From assembly GCA_900540595.1 (NCBI GenBank), contig UQGL01000006.1, positions 49,584 through 113,583 of the forward strand: a DNA stretch of 64,000 nucleotides, in the 5' to 3' direction. The stretch comes from an uncultured Oscillospiraceae bacterium. GTDB taxonomy: Bacteria; Bacillota; Clostridia; Oscillospirales; Ruminococcaceae. Below are positions 29,278 through 39,498 of this stretch, piece by piece. Made by a program: the position numbers and the translations under genes. Every line of letters starts with the position of its first letter. Positions within the stretch are counted from its first letter, which is position 1. The notes below the pieces were generated by a model that saw nothing but the letters and a program-made list of their open reading frames with translations, ran no database searches and was not told the origin of the DNA.

Positions 29278-30801
29278 ATGAGAGGCATTTATACACCCGT
29301 AACGGATATCCGTCGTAAGGTGTTCACTGAGGTTGCCCGCATGGCCTATGAGGTCAACGAGCTTTCCGATTACGAGAAGCTGATGCGTGAGCTGCCCTTC
29401 AAAATTATTCCCGGTGAGGAAAAATCTCTGCGCAGCAGCATCTTTCTGGAGAGAGCTATCATCTCCGAGCGCGTCCGTCTGGCCATGGGTATGTCCCTGC
29501 GTCCGCTGGACGAGAGCGTCCCTGCCAGCGAGGGTCTGGAGCACAGCGTCATCGCCGACAAGTACTACGAGCCGCCGCTGATCAATGTTATCAAGTTTGC
29601 CTGCAACGCCTGCCCTGAGAAGGTCATCAAGGTCACGGCCATGTGTCAGGGCTGCCTTGCTCACCCCTGCCAGGAGGTCTGCCCGAAGCATGCCATCAGC
29701 TTCCGCAACGGCAAGAGCCACATCGACCAGAGCCTCTGCGTCAAGTGCGGCCGCTGCGTCAACAGCTGCCCTTACAGCGCCATTGTCAAGACTGAGCGTC
29801 CCTGCGCTGCAGCCTGCGGCATGGGTGCCATCCACTCCGATGCACACGGCCGTGCCGAGATTGACTACGATAAGTGCGTTTCCTGCGGCATGTGCCTTGT
29901 CAACTGCCCGTTCGGCGCCATCGTTGACAAGGGCCAGATCTTCCAGTTGATCCAGTCCATCAAGCGCGGCGATGAGGTCGTTGCCATCGTTGCCCCCGCT
30001 TTCATCAACCAGTTCCCCGGCATGACCCCCTCCAAGCTGAAGGAAGCCATGCGTCAGCTGGGCTTTGCCGATGTGGACGAGGTTGCCATCGGTGCTGACC
30101 TTTGCACCATCGACGAGGCGAAGGACTTCATGGAAGAGGTTCCCGCCAAGATCCCGTTCATGGGTACTTCCTGCTGCCCGGCCTGGAGCGTTATGGCCAA
30201 GAAGCTCTTCCCTGAGCAGGCCGAGTGCATCAGCATGGCTATGACCCCCATGGTGCTGACCGCCCGCCTCATCAAGAAGGAAAGGCCCAACGCCCGCATC
30301 TGCTTCGTCGGCCCCTGCGCCGCCAAGAAGCTGGAGGCCAGCCGTCGCTCCGTCCGCAGTGAGGTCGACTTCGTTCTGACCTTTGAGGAGCTGATGGGCC
30401 TGTTTGAGGCCAAGTCCGTTGACTTTGCCTCCCTGCCTGACAACCCGGCAGATGCCTTCAACAACGCCAGTGCCGATGCCCGCGGCTTTGCTGCCTCCGG
30501 CGGCGTTGCGCAGGCCGTTGTGAACGCTATCAAGAAGATGGATCCCGACCGTGAGGTCAAGGTCATGAGCGCACAGGGTCTGGCCGACTGCAAAAAGATG
30601 ATGATGATGGCCAAGGCCGGCAAGTACAACGGTTACCTGCTGGAGGGTATGGCCTGCCCCGGCGGCTGCATTGCTGGTGCCGGTACGCTGGCTGACCCCG
30701 CCAAGAGCGTTGCCATGCTGAACAAGTACAAGAACGAAGCCAGCATGAAGGTTGCCACCGAGACCCCGTATCAGGATTCTCTCAACCTGCTGCACTACTA
30801 A
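29278..30801 (+). CDS. Monomeric [FeFe] hydrogenase with ferredoxin-like domains
   Basis: 507 residues. After a unique N-terminal 105 residues comes a Cys-rich 4Fe-4S region (about 123-215: CQGC, CQEVCP, CVKCGRCVNSCP, CVSCGMCLVNCP). The H-cluster domain has L1 TSCCPAW (297-303), L2 GPCAAKKLE (345-353) and L3 EGMACPGGCIAG (456-467). The usual L1 Gly is Ala, and the Met before the L2 Pro-Cys is Gly. These changes resemble the group B (CpIII-like) type rather than the classic CpI type. It probably transfers electrons from ferredoxin to protons, or senses H2. It is a single-gene unit; maturases HydEFG are not in the window. Confidence 0.92.
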   Translation: MRGIYTPVTDIRRKVFTEVARMAYEVNELSDYEKLMRELPFKIIPGEEKSLRSSIFLERAIISERVRLAMGMSLRPLDESVPASEGLEHSVIADKYYEPPLINVIKFACNACPEKVIKVTAMCQGCLAHPCQEVCPKHAISFRNGKSHIDQSLCVKCGRCVNSCPYSAIVKTERPCAAACGMGAIHSDAHGRAEIDYDKCVSCGMCLVNCPFGAIVDKGQIFQLIQSIKRGDEVVAIVAPAFINQFPGMTPSKLKEAMRQLGFADVDEVAIGADLCTIDEAKDFMEEVPAKIPFMGTSCCPAWSVMAKKLFPEQAECISMAMTPMVLTARLIKKERPNARICFVGPCAAKKLEASRRSVRSEVDFVLTFEELMGLFEAKSVDFASLPDNPADAFNNASADARGFAASGGVAQAVVNAIKKMDPDREVKVMSAQGLADCKKMMMMAKAGKYNGYLLEGMACPGGCIAGAGTLADPAKSVAMLNKYKNEASMKVATETPYQDSLNLLHY

Positions 30802-30813
30802 TTTATAAATAGC

Positions 30814-30850
30814 AAACGCCCTGTGGAGTGATTCGCTCCACAGGGCGTTT
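30814..30850. terminator. Bidirectional terminator between hydrogenase and rlmH
   Basis: A perfect 15-bp stem (30814-30828/30836-30850) with AAA/TTT at its base and a following T-rich tract on plus. Confidence 0.9.
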
Positions 30851-30864
30851 TGTTTTACAAAAAA

Positions 30865-31350
30865 TTATTTATGGTATTTCATTCCCGCATTGATCGTGCA
30901 GGCGCGGTAGAGTTGTTCCGTCAAGACAAGGCGGGCAAGCTGGTGAGGCAGCGTGATGCGCCCCAGACTGATGCGTGCCTGCGCCGCGCGCTTCACACTG
31001 TCGTCCAGCCCGTGGGAGGAGCCGATGACAAAGGCCATATCCCCTGCACCGCTCATGGCACGGTCAGCGATCATGCTGGCCAGCTCCTCACTCGACACCT
31101 GTTTGCCCTCCACACAGAGTGCGACAAGATACGCGCCCTTGCGCACCGATGCAAGGATGGCCTCGCCCTCCTTCTGCAGGGCCTTGGCTATCTGCTTATC
31201 GCTGGCATTTTTGTCCGCGATTTGTACCTCCGGCAATTCCACGATACGGAAGCTGCAGAAGCCGCCCAATCGTTTCTGGTACTCGGCTACACCGGCCGCA
31301 AAGTAGGCGGCGTTCATCTTGCCGATGCAGATCAAATCAATATTTTGCAT
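30865..31350 (-). CDS. rlmH: 23S rRNA pseudouridine-1915 N3-methyltransferase
   Basis: 161-residue SPOUT methyltransferase. The knot region MAFVIGSSHGLDDSV and the end SLGRITLPHQLARLVLTEQLYRACTINAGMKYHK are the family hallmarks. Length is normal. It follows the MBL-fold gene by 10 nt, a common pairing in Firmicutes. Confidence 0.95.
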   Translation of the reverse strand: MQNIDLICIGKMNAAYFAAGVAEYQKRLGGFCSFRIVELPEVQIADKNASDKQIAKALQKEGEAILASVRKGAYLVALCVEGKQVSSEELASMIADRAMSGAGDMAFVIGSSHGLDDSVKRAAQARISLGRITLPHQLARLVLTEQLYRACTINAGMKYHK

Positions 31351-31360
31351 GGCAGCCCCC

Positions 31361-32149
31361 TTAAAACTCGATGTACGGGCTTACCTCGTTGCGGGACTGC
31401 GTCTGGATCAGCACATCCCGGCCCGGCTGTATGCCCGCCGCAAGCAGCACATTGTACACGGTGGTCATCACCAGCTCAGGCGAATTATTCGTCTGGCTCA
31501 GGTGGCACAGCGCGAATTTTTTACAGCCGTCCTGAATGAGATCCAGAATTTCCGCTGCGCAGGCCTTGTTGTCAAGGTGGCCGCGGTCACTGGCGATGCG
31601 CACCTTCAGATAATAGGGGTACGGCCCGCCGTGTAGGCTGAAGGCATCATAGTTTGCTTCAAGCGCCACAAGGTCACAGCCCATCAGCCTGTCCTGCACC
31701 ACCGGTGTCAGGTAGCCGAGGTCCGTTGCCAGCGCCATGATATGGCCGTCCGCCGTGCGGATGCGGTAACCGCAGCAGGGCACATCATGGCTGGTGGGAA
31801 AGCTTGTCACCGTGAAATCACCGATTTCCAGCGTCTGGCCGTCCACGGGAACGGCGTCCACCGCCGGCGGGATTGTACCGCGTGAGGCAAGCGTGTCCAG
31901 CGTGTCGGCGCAGCCGTACAGCGGGATAGGGTGCTTTTTCAGAAAGGTATCGAGGCCGGAGACATGGTCAGAATGCTCATGGGTGATCAGGATGCCCACG
32001 CAGTCACTGACCGCCAGACCGAGAGATTTCAAGGCTGTAAGGGTCGTGCGGCAGCTTTTGCCCATATCAATAAGCAGATATTGCTGCCCGCAGCGGACAA
32101 GCCCGCAGTTTCCGGAGGAGCCTGAATACAGGGTGGTGAAATATGCCAT
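31361..32149 (-). CDS. MBL-fold metallohydrolase, WalJ/YycJ type
   Basis: 262 residues. The metal motif is ITHEHSDHVSGLD near residue 55, with later ligands in FPTSHDVPCCGYR, LATDLGYLT and ALCHLSQTNNSPE. The N terminus TTLYSGSSGNCGLV is typical of YycJ/WalJ, linked to cell-wall or DNA-repair phenotypes and 5'-exonuclease activity in relatives. It begins about 30 nt after the murA terminator and lacks an obvious promoter, so it may rely on read-through. Confidence 0.85.
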   Translation of the reverse strand: MAYFTTLYSGSSGNCGLVRCGQQYLLIDMGKSCRTTLTALKSLGLAVSDCVGILITHEHSDHVSGLDTFLKKHPIPLYGCADTLDTLASRGTIPPAVDAVPVDGQTLEIGDFTVTSFPTSHDVPCCGYRIRTADGHIMALATDLGYLTPVVQDRLMGCDLVALEANYDAFSLHGGPYPYYLKVRIASDRGHLDNKACAAEILDLIQDGCKKFALCHLSQTNNSPELVMTTVYNVLLAAGIQPGRDVLIQTQSRNEVSPYIEF

Positions 32150-32178
32150 TTATTCTTCCTAACGCTTTCCATAAAAAT

Positions 32179-32200
32179 TGGGCCGCCAGAAAGCGGCCCA
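32179..32200 (-). terminator. Terminator after murA
   Basis: A perfect 8-bp stem (32179-32186/32193-32200) with a 6-nt loop, then ATTTTTAT on the minus strand. Some read-through to the MBL-fold gene is likely. Confidence 0.75.
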
Positions 32201-32208
32201 AAGTGCTT

Positions 32209-33492
32209 TTACATTGCCCGGCTCACAGCGTTGGCCGGAATCTCGACGCGGCGGATGTCCGCCCCCAGTGCCTGCAGCTTCTCTACGATGTTCTCGTAGC
32301 CGCGCTCGATATGGATAGTCTCATCCACCTCGCTCACACCGTTGGCCGCCAGCGCTGCCATGACCATCGCAGCACCGGCCCGCAAATCGGTTGCGCGCAG
32401 CGGCGCGGGGTGCAGCTCACGCACACCCTCAATGACAGCCACCTGACCGTCCACCTGAATGTTAGCTCCCATGTGGACCAGTTCATCCACATAGCGGAAG
32501 CGGTTCTCCCAGATGCCTTCCGTCACGATGGAGGTACCCTTTGCCAGCGTCAGCAGCGCCGTCATAAGAGGCTGCATATCCGTTGGGAAACCGGGATGCG
32601 GCATCGTCTTGAGCTTGAGCGGCCTCAACTCACCGCTGCGGGAGATGCGCAGTGCATCGTCAAATTCTTCGATCTCACAGCCTGCAGCCCGCAGCTTGGC
32701 CGTAATAGGCTCCATGTGCTTGGGGATGACATTGTGCAGCATGATGTCACCCCTTGTGATAGCGGCGGCCACCATATAGCTGCCTGCCTCGATCTGGTCA
32801 GGAATGATGGAATAGTTGCAGCCATGCATCTGCTTGACACCGTGGACCTTAATGACATCGGTACCGGCGCCGTGTACATCAGCACCCATCATGTTCAGGA
32901 AGTTGGCAAGATCCACGATATGCGGCTCACGCGCAACATTTTCAAGGACAGTCGTGCCCTCGGCCAGCACGGCAGCCAGCATGGCATTCATCGTGGCACC
33001 AACAGACACCGTGTCAAAAAAGACATGTGCGCCTGTCAGGTGCTCCGCCTTGACATGAATCTGGCCGTACTCAACGGAATCCTCTGCCCCGAAGGCGGTA
33101 AAGGCCTTGAGATGCTGGTCAATGGGGCGCGGGCCAAGATTGCAGCCGCCCGGCATGGCGACCTGGCCGGAACCGAAGCGCCCAAGCAGCGCGCCCAGAA
33201 AATAGTAGCTGGCGCGCATCTGGCGGGACAGCTCGTTCGATACCTCGGTACATTCCAGATGGGTCGTATCGATCTCATAGGTACTGCGGCTGACCATGCG
33301 GATATTGGCACCCAGCTCGCTTAAAATCTGCAGGGATGCCATCACATCGCTGATGCAGGGCAGATTTTCAATCAGGCATTTTCCGCCTGCCAAAATCGTG
33401 GCGGGCAGTATTGCAACCGCGGCGTTTTTTGCGCCGCCAATGTTGACATCGCCAACCAGCGGCTTCCCTCCGCGAATAACATATTTCTCCAA
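32209..33492 (-). CDS. murA: UDP-N-acetylglucosamine 1-carboxyvinyltransferase
   Basis: A 427-residue enzyme for the first committed step of peptidoglycan synthesis, moving enolpyruvate from PEP to UDP-GlcNAc. Lys22-Asn23 (GGAKNAAVAILPA) bind substrate. Cys117 in AMPGGCNLGPRPIDQHL is the fosfomycin-sensitive cysteine. PHPGFPTDMQPLM and the terminal family motifs are present. The start is a TTG with AAAGGAG 8 nt upstream. Confidence 0.96.
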   Translation of the reverse strand: MEKYVIRGGKPLVGDVNIGGAKNAAVAILPATILAGGKCLIENLPCISDVMASLQILSELGANIRMVSRSTYEIDTTHLECTEVSNELSRQMRASYYFLGALLGRFGSGQVAMPGGCNLGPRPIDQHLKAFTAFGAEDSVEYGQIHVKAEHLTGAHVFFDTVSVGATMNAMLAAVLAEGTTVLENVAREPHIVDLANFLNMMGADVHGAGTDVIKVHGVKQMHGCNYSIIPDQIEAGSYMVAAAITRGDIMLHNVIPKHMEPITAKLRAAGCEIEEFDDALRISRSGELRPLKLKTMPHPGFPTDMQPLMTALLTLAKGTSIVTEGIWENRFRYVDELVHMGANIQVDGQVAVIEGVRELHPAPLRATDLRAGAAMVMAALAANGVSEVDETIHIERGYENIVEKLQALGADIRRVEIPANAVSRAM

Positions 33493-33565
33493 GTGTAGCT
33501 CTCCTTTGTGCGGCGGTCTGTCCGACCCTCATTGCAGGGCAAACCTATAGTACACACTTTCCTAG

Positions 33566-33593
33566 ATTATACAACATTTTGCGATGGTTGAAA
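33566..33593 (-). promoter_or_regulatory. Promoter of murA
   Basis: Minus strand TTTCAA (33593-33588), 16-bp spacer, TATAAT (33571-33566), about 70 nt before the TTG start. Confidence 0.65.
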
Positions 33594-33671
33594 AGCCCTG
33601 TTCTATATATTTGCAATAAATTTGTAAAATCGTACAAGTTGCAGGCCCGGCGGTGAAAGCTTTTTACAGAA

Positions 33672-35501
33672 TCACATACCCGGGAATAGGGTGTAAGCAC
33701 TGAACAAAACACCGTTACGGAGCATCTCAAAATGGCAGTGGTTACCGGTGGAGTTGCCGGTAGAGCCGACATAGCCGATGGTCTGACCCTGCGTGACAGC
33801 CTGCCCCTGCGTGACCGCGATCTCGGACATATGGCCGTACAGCGTTTTGTAGCCGTTGCCGTGGTCGATCTCGACATAGTTGCCGTAGGAGTAATGCCAG
33901 CCCGCTGCAATGACCGTGCCGGAGTCGGAGGCGATGATCGGCGTGTGGTAGGCAGCGCAGATGTCCGCGCCGCGGTGTCCGCCCGGAAGGCTTGCCCAGC
34001 GGCTGACATACTTGTAGCCCGGCACCGGCCAGATGAAGGAGCCGGAGCCGATCTTGGCAACCATGCCGCTCTTCAGCTTCGTGCCGGTCACGGTAATTTT
34101 CGGCGTGGCGGCCTGCAGCACATTGTAGGCCACAGCCTGACGGTCCGTCACGGCCCCGTCGATCATCGTGGTCTCATAGGTGATCTCCTCCGAGCCGTCA
34201 ACACCCTCCTGCAGCGTCACGACCTTGCCGAAATCGTACTGGTCAGACTCAGAATTCTGGGTGTCATAGGGGATCGGAACCGTCTCGGTATCGCGGCGCA
34301 CGACCTTGACCTTGATCAGCTCGGCCGAGGAGGCACCGGTCAGCAGAACAGTACCCTCCGGAATTTCCTGATCCAGCGTCAGCAGCTCCGGGTTCATCTG
34401 CGCCAGAGAGTCAAAGGAAACACCGGTCGTATAGACAACGCTCTGCACCGTATCCCCCTCCACTGCCGTGTAGGTGTGGATACCGCCGCCCTCCGTCAGG
34501 GCGCTGATAACATCGGCATAAGAGCTGATGGATTTCTGCAGATAAACGCCGTCCACAAGGCGGATGTTGTGCGCAAAGGCGGTGTAGACATTGCTGTCCA
34601 TCGAATCCTCAAACGGTGCCTTGACATTCTCAAGATAGGTGCGCAGATGGTCACCCTCAGTCGTGACATAGAGCAGCTGATCGTCCACATAGACGGCCGT
34701 GCCGTTGATGATCTCATCGCTGGCGGTGCGCAGGATGGCGTTTGCGATCTCGCTCTCGGTCATCGTCTGACCGCCGATGGCCAGCGTATAGGTCGGGTAA
34801 ACATCCCAGTTTGTATCCGCCGCATCGGAGCCGGCGGCCTGCAGCATACGCTTGGCCGTATTGATACGGGACTGCACATCCTCGCGGGCGTTTTCAAACA
34901 CCTGCTCGCTCTCCACAGCACCGACATGCTCGCCGTCCACTTGAACATTCAGCACAAAATGCAGACCCAGACCGCCGCGCACAACGACCACAAGCGCCGC
35001 CGCTGCCACAGCGGGCAGTATGTAGGTAATAGCGTTCCACAGAAGGACCGAATACTTCCGGATACCGCTGGCCAGATAGCGTGCCTTGGCTGCGCGTACC
35101 TCCCCGGCACCGCTGTCCTCCAACTGCGCAGGCAGCTCATGTATATGGCGGATGCCCGATGCAATGCGAACAAAGGGGCCGGCCAGATCTTCGATCAGGG
35201 TGATCAGGCCGATCAGGATCGGGCGCAATACGATCAGAAGCAGATTCAGAACGGTATCCGCGATGCCGCGCACCACAGTGCTGACCTTACGGCGGACACA
35301 CACACCGACATACTCGACCCAGAAGCCGACCATGTACAGCATGTCGCCGATCGCATTCCGGCGGTTGAGATCCTTCATATATTGGGAGGCTCTGCGACGG
35401 TTTTCACTGCGCTTTTTCTCCTGATTGGTATGCGCAAAACGCTCGGCCGGCTTATCCGCCGTCTCGATGCGGTTTTCTTTTTCAGTTTGCGTGGGATTCA
35501 A
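33672..35501 (-). CDS. Membrane-anchored LysM/G5/M23 peptidoglycan endopeptidase
   Basis: 609 residues. The N-terminal cytoplasmic part (about 1-150) is highly charged and includes one or two hydrophobic stretches. A membrane helix near 165-185 (AITYILPAVAAAALVVVV) leads to an extracellular part. There a LysM-like module (YTAVEGDTVQSVVYTTGVSFDSLAQMNP) precedes a G5-like domain (VRRDTETVPIPYDT) and a C-terminal M23 domain. The zinc ligands are His509, Asp513 and the HCH pair at 588-590. It probably cuts wall cross-links. The start appears to be TTG with GGAG 10 nt upstream. It follows the RluA-type gene by 41 nt. Confidence 0.87.
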   Translation of the reverse strand: MNPTQTEKENRIETADKPAERFAHTNQEKKRSENRRRASQYMKDLNRRNAIGDMLYMVGFWVEYVGVCVRRKVSTVVRGIADTVLNLLLIVLRPILIGLITLIEDLAGPFVRIASGIRHIHELPAQLEDSGAGEVRAAKARYLASGIRKYSVLLWNAITYILPAVAAAALVVVVRGGLGLHFVLNVQVDGEHVGAVESEQVFENAREDVQSRINTAKRMLQAAGSDAADTNWDVYPTYTLAIGGQTMTESEIANAILRTASDEIINGTAVYVDDQLLYVTTEGDHLRTYLENVKAPFEDSMDSNVYTAFAHNIRLVDGVYLQKSISSYADVISALTEGGGIHTYTAVEGDTVQSVVYTTGVSFDSLAQMNPELLTLDQEIPEGTVLLTGASSAELIKVKVVRRDTETVPIPYDTQNSESDQYDFGKVVTLQEGVDGSEEITYETTMIDGAVTDRQAVAYNVLQAATPKITVTGTKLKSGMVAKIGSGSFIWPVPGYKYVSRWASLPGGHRGADICAAYHTPIIASDSGTVIAAGWHYSYGNYVEIDHGNGYKTLYGHMSEIAVTQGQAVTQGQTIGYVGSTGNSTGNHCHFEMLRNGVLFSAYTLFPGM

Positions 35502-35542
35502 AATACGGAAGCTCCTTTCCGTGTGAAGCGGTTTTGCAGCCC

Positions 35543-36454
35543 TTACTCACAGGGCAGCTGCGTCAGGGTCCAGCCCTGCAGCAGGTTTTCAGCTTCGGCC
35601 AGTGCGGTCATATCGGCAGGCAGTGCGCTCTCGACCCGGACGATTTTTGCTGTCAGCGGGTGTGCAAAGCAGATGATTCCGCAGTGCAGCGCATGGCGGG
35701 CAATCATTTTATCCGAGCCGCCATAGAGAGAATCGCCCGCCAGCGGATGGCCGATGTGAGCCATGTGTACCCGGATCTGGTGGGTGCGGCCGGTGCACGG
35801 TATGCAGGCAGCCAAACTGTGGCCGTGCCCTGCAGCCAAGACCGTGTATTCGGTCAGACTGTACTTGCCGTCCGCGCGCACACAGCGGCCGATGATCGAA
35901 TCACCGCGCCGCGCAATGGGGGCCTCGATACGGCCCGGACCGAGCGGCATCGTGCCCTCCACAATCGCAAGATAGCATTTACGGGCGCTGCCTGCCAGCA
36001 GCGGGGCGGCAAAAGCGTTCTGCGCGCAGAGCACCAGTCCGCTTGTGTTTTTATCAATGCGGTTGACAGGACGGAAAATACCGTCCTTCCCCTGCTGATG
36101 CAGCCGGTACAGCCAGCCGTTGGCCAGCGTGCCGTCCGGGTAATTCAGTGTGGGGTGTACGGCAATGCCGGCCGGCTTGTCCAGCACGGCGGCAAACGCA
36201 TCTTCATAGGCGACGGAAAACGGCACAGGCTGCGGTACAACGCTGGTCTCCCGCTCTGGCGGGAGCGCGAAGCGGATACACTGGCCGGTATGCACCGACT
36301 CGTTCGTGCGGATGGCGCGGTCATCGGCAAAAAAGCCGTCCCCGTCATACTTGACGGATTTGATCAGCCCGGCCGTAACCCCCTGCATCCGCAGAAAAAG
36401 TCCCAGTCGGCAGCCATCGTTTTCCGGCGGCACGGTATATCGCAAAACGGTCAC
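35543..36454 (-). CDS. RluA-family pseudouridine synthase
   Basis: 303 residues. The catalytic region is RPVNRIDKNTSGLVL; its Asp in place of the usual RLDKDTSG context is retained. GRTHQIRVHMAHIGHPLAGDSLYGG near the C terminus is the second family motif. A short S4-like N terminus is present (FLRMQGVTAGLIKSVKYDGDG). The RNA target cannot be deduced. Start GTG with AAGGAGG 8 nt upstream; promoter at 36487-36515. Confidence 0.9.
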   Translation of the reverse strand: MTVLRYTVPPENDGCRLGLFLRMQGVTAGLIKSVKYDGDGFFADDRAIRTNESVHTGQCIRFALPPERETSVVPQPVPFSVAYEDAFAAVLDKPAGIAVHPTLNYPDGTLANGWLYRLHQQGKDGIFRPVNRIDKNTSGLVLCAQNAFAAPLLAGSARKCYLAIVEGTMPLGPGRIEAPIARRGDSIIGRCVRADGKYSLTEYTVLAAGHGHSLAACIPCTGRTHQIRVHMAHIGHPLAGDSLYGGSDKMIARHALHCGIICFAHPLTAKIVRVESALPADMTALAEAENLLQGWTLTQLPCE

Positions 36455-36486
36455 AGTGCCGCCCTCCTTAAAGCCTACTTGCGGGT

Positions 36487-36515
36487 ATTATACCACAAAA
36501 CCGCGCCGTATGCAA
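36487..36515 (-). promoter_or_regulatory. Promoter of the RluA/M23 unit
   Basis: Minus strand TTGCAT (36515-36510), 17-bp spacer, TATAAT (36492-36487). Confidence 0.78.
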
Positions 36516-36561
36516 ATCCCAATGTATGGAATGGTGCGCGCAAAAAATCGGCACAGCAAAA

Positions 36562-36585
36562 ACAGCCCTCCCGCAGGAGAGCTGT
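36562..36585 (-). terminator. Terminator of uvrB-uvrA
   Basis: A stem with one C/A mismatch (36562-36571/36576-36585) and a 4-nt loop, followed by TTTTT on the minus strand, 5 nt after uvrA. Confidence 0.82.
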
Positions 36586-36590
36586 CCGTG

Positions 36591-39497
36591 TTATTTTTGT
36601 GATTGTTTAAGTTCTGCTGCCCGCTCCAGCACCGGCTTGAGGTATTGCCCGGTAAAGGAGTCGGGGTTTTGCGCGACCTCCTCCGGGGTGCCGGTGGCCA
36701 CGATGGTACCGCCGCCGCTGCCGCCCTCCGGGCCGAGGTCAATGATATAATCCGCGCGCTTGATGACATCGAGGTTATGCTCGATCACGATGACCGTGTT
36801 GCCTGCATCGACCAGCTTATCCAGCACCTTGACAAGGCGGTGAACATCCGCCACATGCAGACCAGTAGTGGGCTCGTCCAGAATATAGACGGTCTGGCCG
36901 GTATCACGGCGAGCCAGCTCATTGGCAAGCTTGACGCGCTGGGCTTCGCCGCCCGAAAGCGTTGTGGCTGCCTGTCCTAACTGAATATAACCCAGACCGA
37001 CCTCCTGCAGCGTCTGCAGCTTGCGTGCGATCTTCGGGATATTGGCGAAGAATACGCAGGCCTCCTCCACCGTCATGTCCAGCACATCGGAGATATTCTT
37101 ATCCTTGTACTTGACCTCAAGTGTTTCGCGGTTGTAGCGCTTGCCCTTGCAGACATCGCAGGGCACATAAATATCGGGCAGGAAGTGCATCTCGATGGTC
37201 AGGATGCCGCCGCCCTCGCAGGCCTCGCAACGGCCGCCCTTGACATTGAAGCTGAACCGTCCCGGTCCATAGCCGCGCATCTTGGCGTCCTGTGTGTTGG
37301 CAAACAGGCTGCGGATGTCCCCGAACACGCCGGTATAGGTAGCCGGGTTGGAGCGCGGGGTGCGCCCGATGGGCGACTGGTCAATGCCGATGACCTTATC
37401 TACCCACTCCATGCCCTGAACCTCCTCACATTGGCCGGGGCGGCTGCGGGCACCATTGAGCGAGGCTGCCAGCGTTTTATACAGGATCTCATTGACAAGG
37501 GTGGACTTGCCGGAGCCGGACACACCCGTGACACAGATCATCTTGCCCAGCGGGAAATCCACCGTAATGTCCTGCAGGTTATTCTCATGTGCTTTGACGA
37601 TGCGCAGGAATTTCCCGTTGCCGGGACGCCGCGCTTCGGGCACCTCGACATATTTGCGGCCCGAGAGGTATGCACCGGTGATACTGCGCTTGACCTTGCA
37701 GATATCCGCCACACTGCCGGCGGCTACGATCTCACCGCCGTGGACGCCGGCACCGGGGCCGACATCCACAATATAATCCGCCTGGCGCATCGTATCCTCG
37801 TCATGCTCCACCACGATCAGGGTGTTGCCAAGGTCGCGCAGACGCTTCATCGTGGCGATCAGCTTATCATTGTCACGCTGGTGCAGGCCGATGCTCGGCT
37901 CATCCAGCACATACAGCACACCGGTCAGGGCACTGCCGATCTGGGTTGCCAGACGGATGCGCTGGCTCTCACCGCCGGACAGGGATGCTGCACCGCGGGA
38001 GAGCGTCAGGTAGCCAAGGCCCACACTTTTCAGAAAGCCAAGCCGCTCCCTCACCTCTTTAAAGATCGGTGCGCCAATCATCTCATCGCGGGCGCTGACC
38101 TTGGCCGTGCTGATAAACTCCAGTTCCTCGTTGACACTTTTCTCGCAGAAGTCAGAGATATTGATGCCGCCCACCGTGACAGCCAGGCTGGTCGGCTTCA
38201 GGCGGCGGCCGTGGCAGGCCGGGCAAACCTCGCTGGACATGACGAGGGCGATTTCTTCCTTGACCCACTCGCTGCTTGTCTCGCGGAAGCGGCGCTCAAG
38301 GTTGGGGACGATGCCCTCAAACTGGTTGTAGTAGGTGCCGGAGCCGAACATGCTCTCACGCTGCATCTCGATACGCTCCTCACCGGTGCCGTACAGCAGG
38401 GCATGCAGAGCCTCCTTGCTGAAATCCTTGATGGGAGTATCGAGCGTAAAGCCGTACCGCTTGCCGAGTGCGTTGTAGGTCATCTCGGAGATCGAACCCT
38501 CGGCATAATACCAGCCGCTGGCCTTGATGGCGCTCTCACGGATGGACTTGCGCTTGTCGGGGATGACGCGGGCGGGGTCCACCTTCATAAAGGTGCCGAG
38601 GCCGGTGCATTTCTCGCAGGCACCGAAGGGGTTGTTGAAGCTGAACATCCGGGGGGTCAGCTCCTCGACCGAGACACCGTGCTCAGGGCAGGCATAGCTC
38701 TGGCTGAACATCATCGGCTCGCCGCCGATGACATCAATTACGACCAGTCCGTTGGCCTGCGCCAGTGCGGTCTCGATGGAATCCGCCAGACGGCCGCGGA
38801 CCGTATCGTTGATAACAAGGCGGTCTACCACGATTTCGACCGTGTGCTTGATGTTCTTTTCGAGGCTGATTTCCTCGCTCAGATCGTACATATTGCCGTC
38901 GATCCGCACGCGGGCAAAGCCGGCGCGGCGGGCCGCATCCAGCTCCTTGGCCTGCGTACCCTTGCGGGCACGCACGACCGGGGCCAGCACCTGAAAGCGG
39001 GTACGCTCCGGCAGCTTCAGCACCTCGTCCACCATTTCGTCCACAGTCTGCTGTGTGATCTCGCGTCCGCAGATGGGGCAATGCGGCACACCGATGCGGG
39101 CGTACATCAGGCGAAGATAGTCGTAGATCTCGGTCACCGTGCCCACGGTAGAGCGCGGGTTGTGGCTTGTGGTCTTTTGGTCGATCGAGATAGCCGGGGA
39201 AAGGCCGGTGATCTCATCCACATCTGGCTTTTCCATCTGCCCCAGAAACTGGCGGGCGTAGCTGGAAAGGCTTTCCATATAGCGGCGCTGACCATCCGCA
39301 AAGATCGTGTCAAAGGCAAGGCTCGACTTGCCGGAGCCGGACAGACCGGTCATGACGATCAGCTTGTCACGCGGCAGCGTCAGGTCAACATTTTTCAGGT
39401 TATGCTCCCGCGCGCCCTTGATGACAATGCGGTTGTTCGGGTCGATCTTGATTTTTGAATTGCGTTTTGCAGGCGTTTTTTCGGGTACGGTACTCAA
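36591..39497 (-). CDS. uvrA: Excinuclease ABC subunit A
   Basis: A 968-residue damage-sensing ATPase of nucleotide excision repair. Two ABC units are visible: Walker [10 protein letters not shown] at 51-59 and [15 protein letters not shown] in the second half, each with an LSGGE(S/A)QR signature. Zinc modules are CPICG in the first half and [32 protein letters not shown] in the second. The TTG at 39497 sits directly after the uvrB stop with AGGAGG 10 nt upstream, and is the best start. Any start further upstream would lie inside uvrB. Confidence 0.97.
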   Translation of the reverse strand: MSTVPEKTPAKRNSKIKIDPNNRIVIKGAREHNLKNVDLTLPRDKLIVMTGLSGSGKSSLAFDTIFADGQRRYMESLSSYARQFLGQMEKPDVDEITGLSPAISIDQKTTSHNPRSTVGTVTEIYDYLRLMYARIGVPHCPICGREITQQTVDEMVDEVLKLPERTRFQVLAPVVRARKGTQAKELDAARRAGFARVRIDGNMYDLSEEISLEKNIKHTVEIVVDRLVINDTVRGRLADSIETALAQANGLVVIDVIGGEPMMFSQSYACPEHGVSVEELTPRMFSFNNPFGACEKCTGLGTFMKVDPARVIPDKRKSIRESAIKASGWYYAEGSISEMTYNALGKRYGFTLDTPIKDFSKEALHALLYGTGEERIEMQRESMFGSGTYYNQFEGIVPNLERRFRETSSEWVKEEIALVMSSEVCPACHGRRLKPTSLAVTVGGINISDFCEKSVNEELEFISTAKVSARDEMIGAPIFKEVRERLGFLKSVGLGYLTLSRGAASLSGGESQRIRLATQIGSALTGVLYVLDEPSIGLHQRDNDKLIATMKRLRDLGNTLIVVEHDEDTMRQADYIVDVGPGAGVHGGEIVAAGSVADICKVKRSITGAYLSGRKYVEVPEARRPGNGKFLRIVKAHENNLQDITVDFPLGKMICVTGVSGSGKSTLVNEILYKTLAASLNGARSRPGQCEEVQGMEWVDKVIGIDQSPIGRTPRSNPATYTGVFGDIRSLFANTQDAKMRGYGPGRFSFNVKGGRCEACEGGGILTIEMHFLPDIYVPCDVCKGKRYNRETLEVKYKDKNISDVLDMTVEEACVFFANIPKIARKLQTLQEVGLGYIQLGQAATTLSGGEAQRVKLANELARRDTGQTVYILDEPTTGLHVADVHRLVKVLDKLVDAGNTVIVIEHNLDVIKRADYIIDLGPEGGSGGGTIVATGTPEEVAQNPDSFTGQYLKPVLERAAELKQSQK

Positions 39498-39498
39498 T

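Noticed and set aside
37185..39458. A 757-codon plus-strand frame opposite uvrA
   Set aside because: Antisense frame created by codon bias; the opposite strand carries all UvrA motifs.
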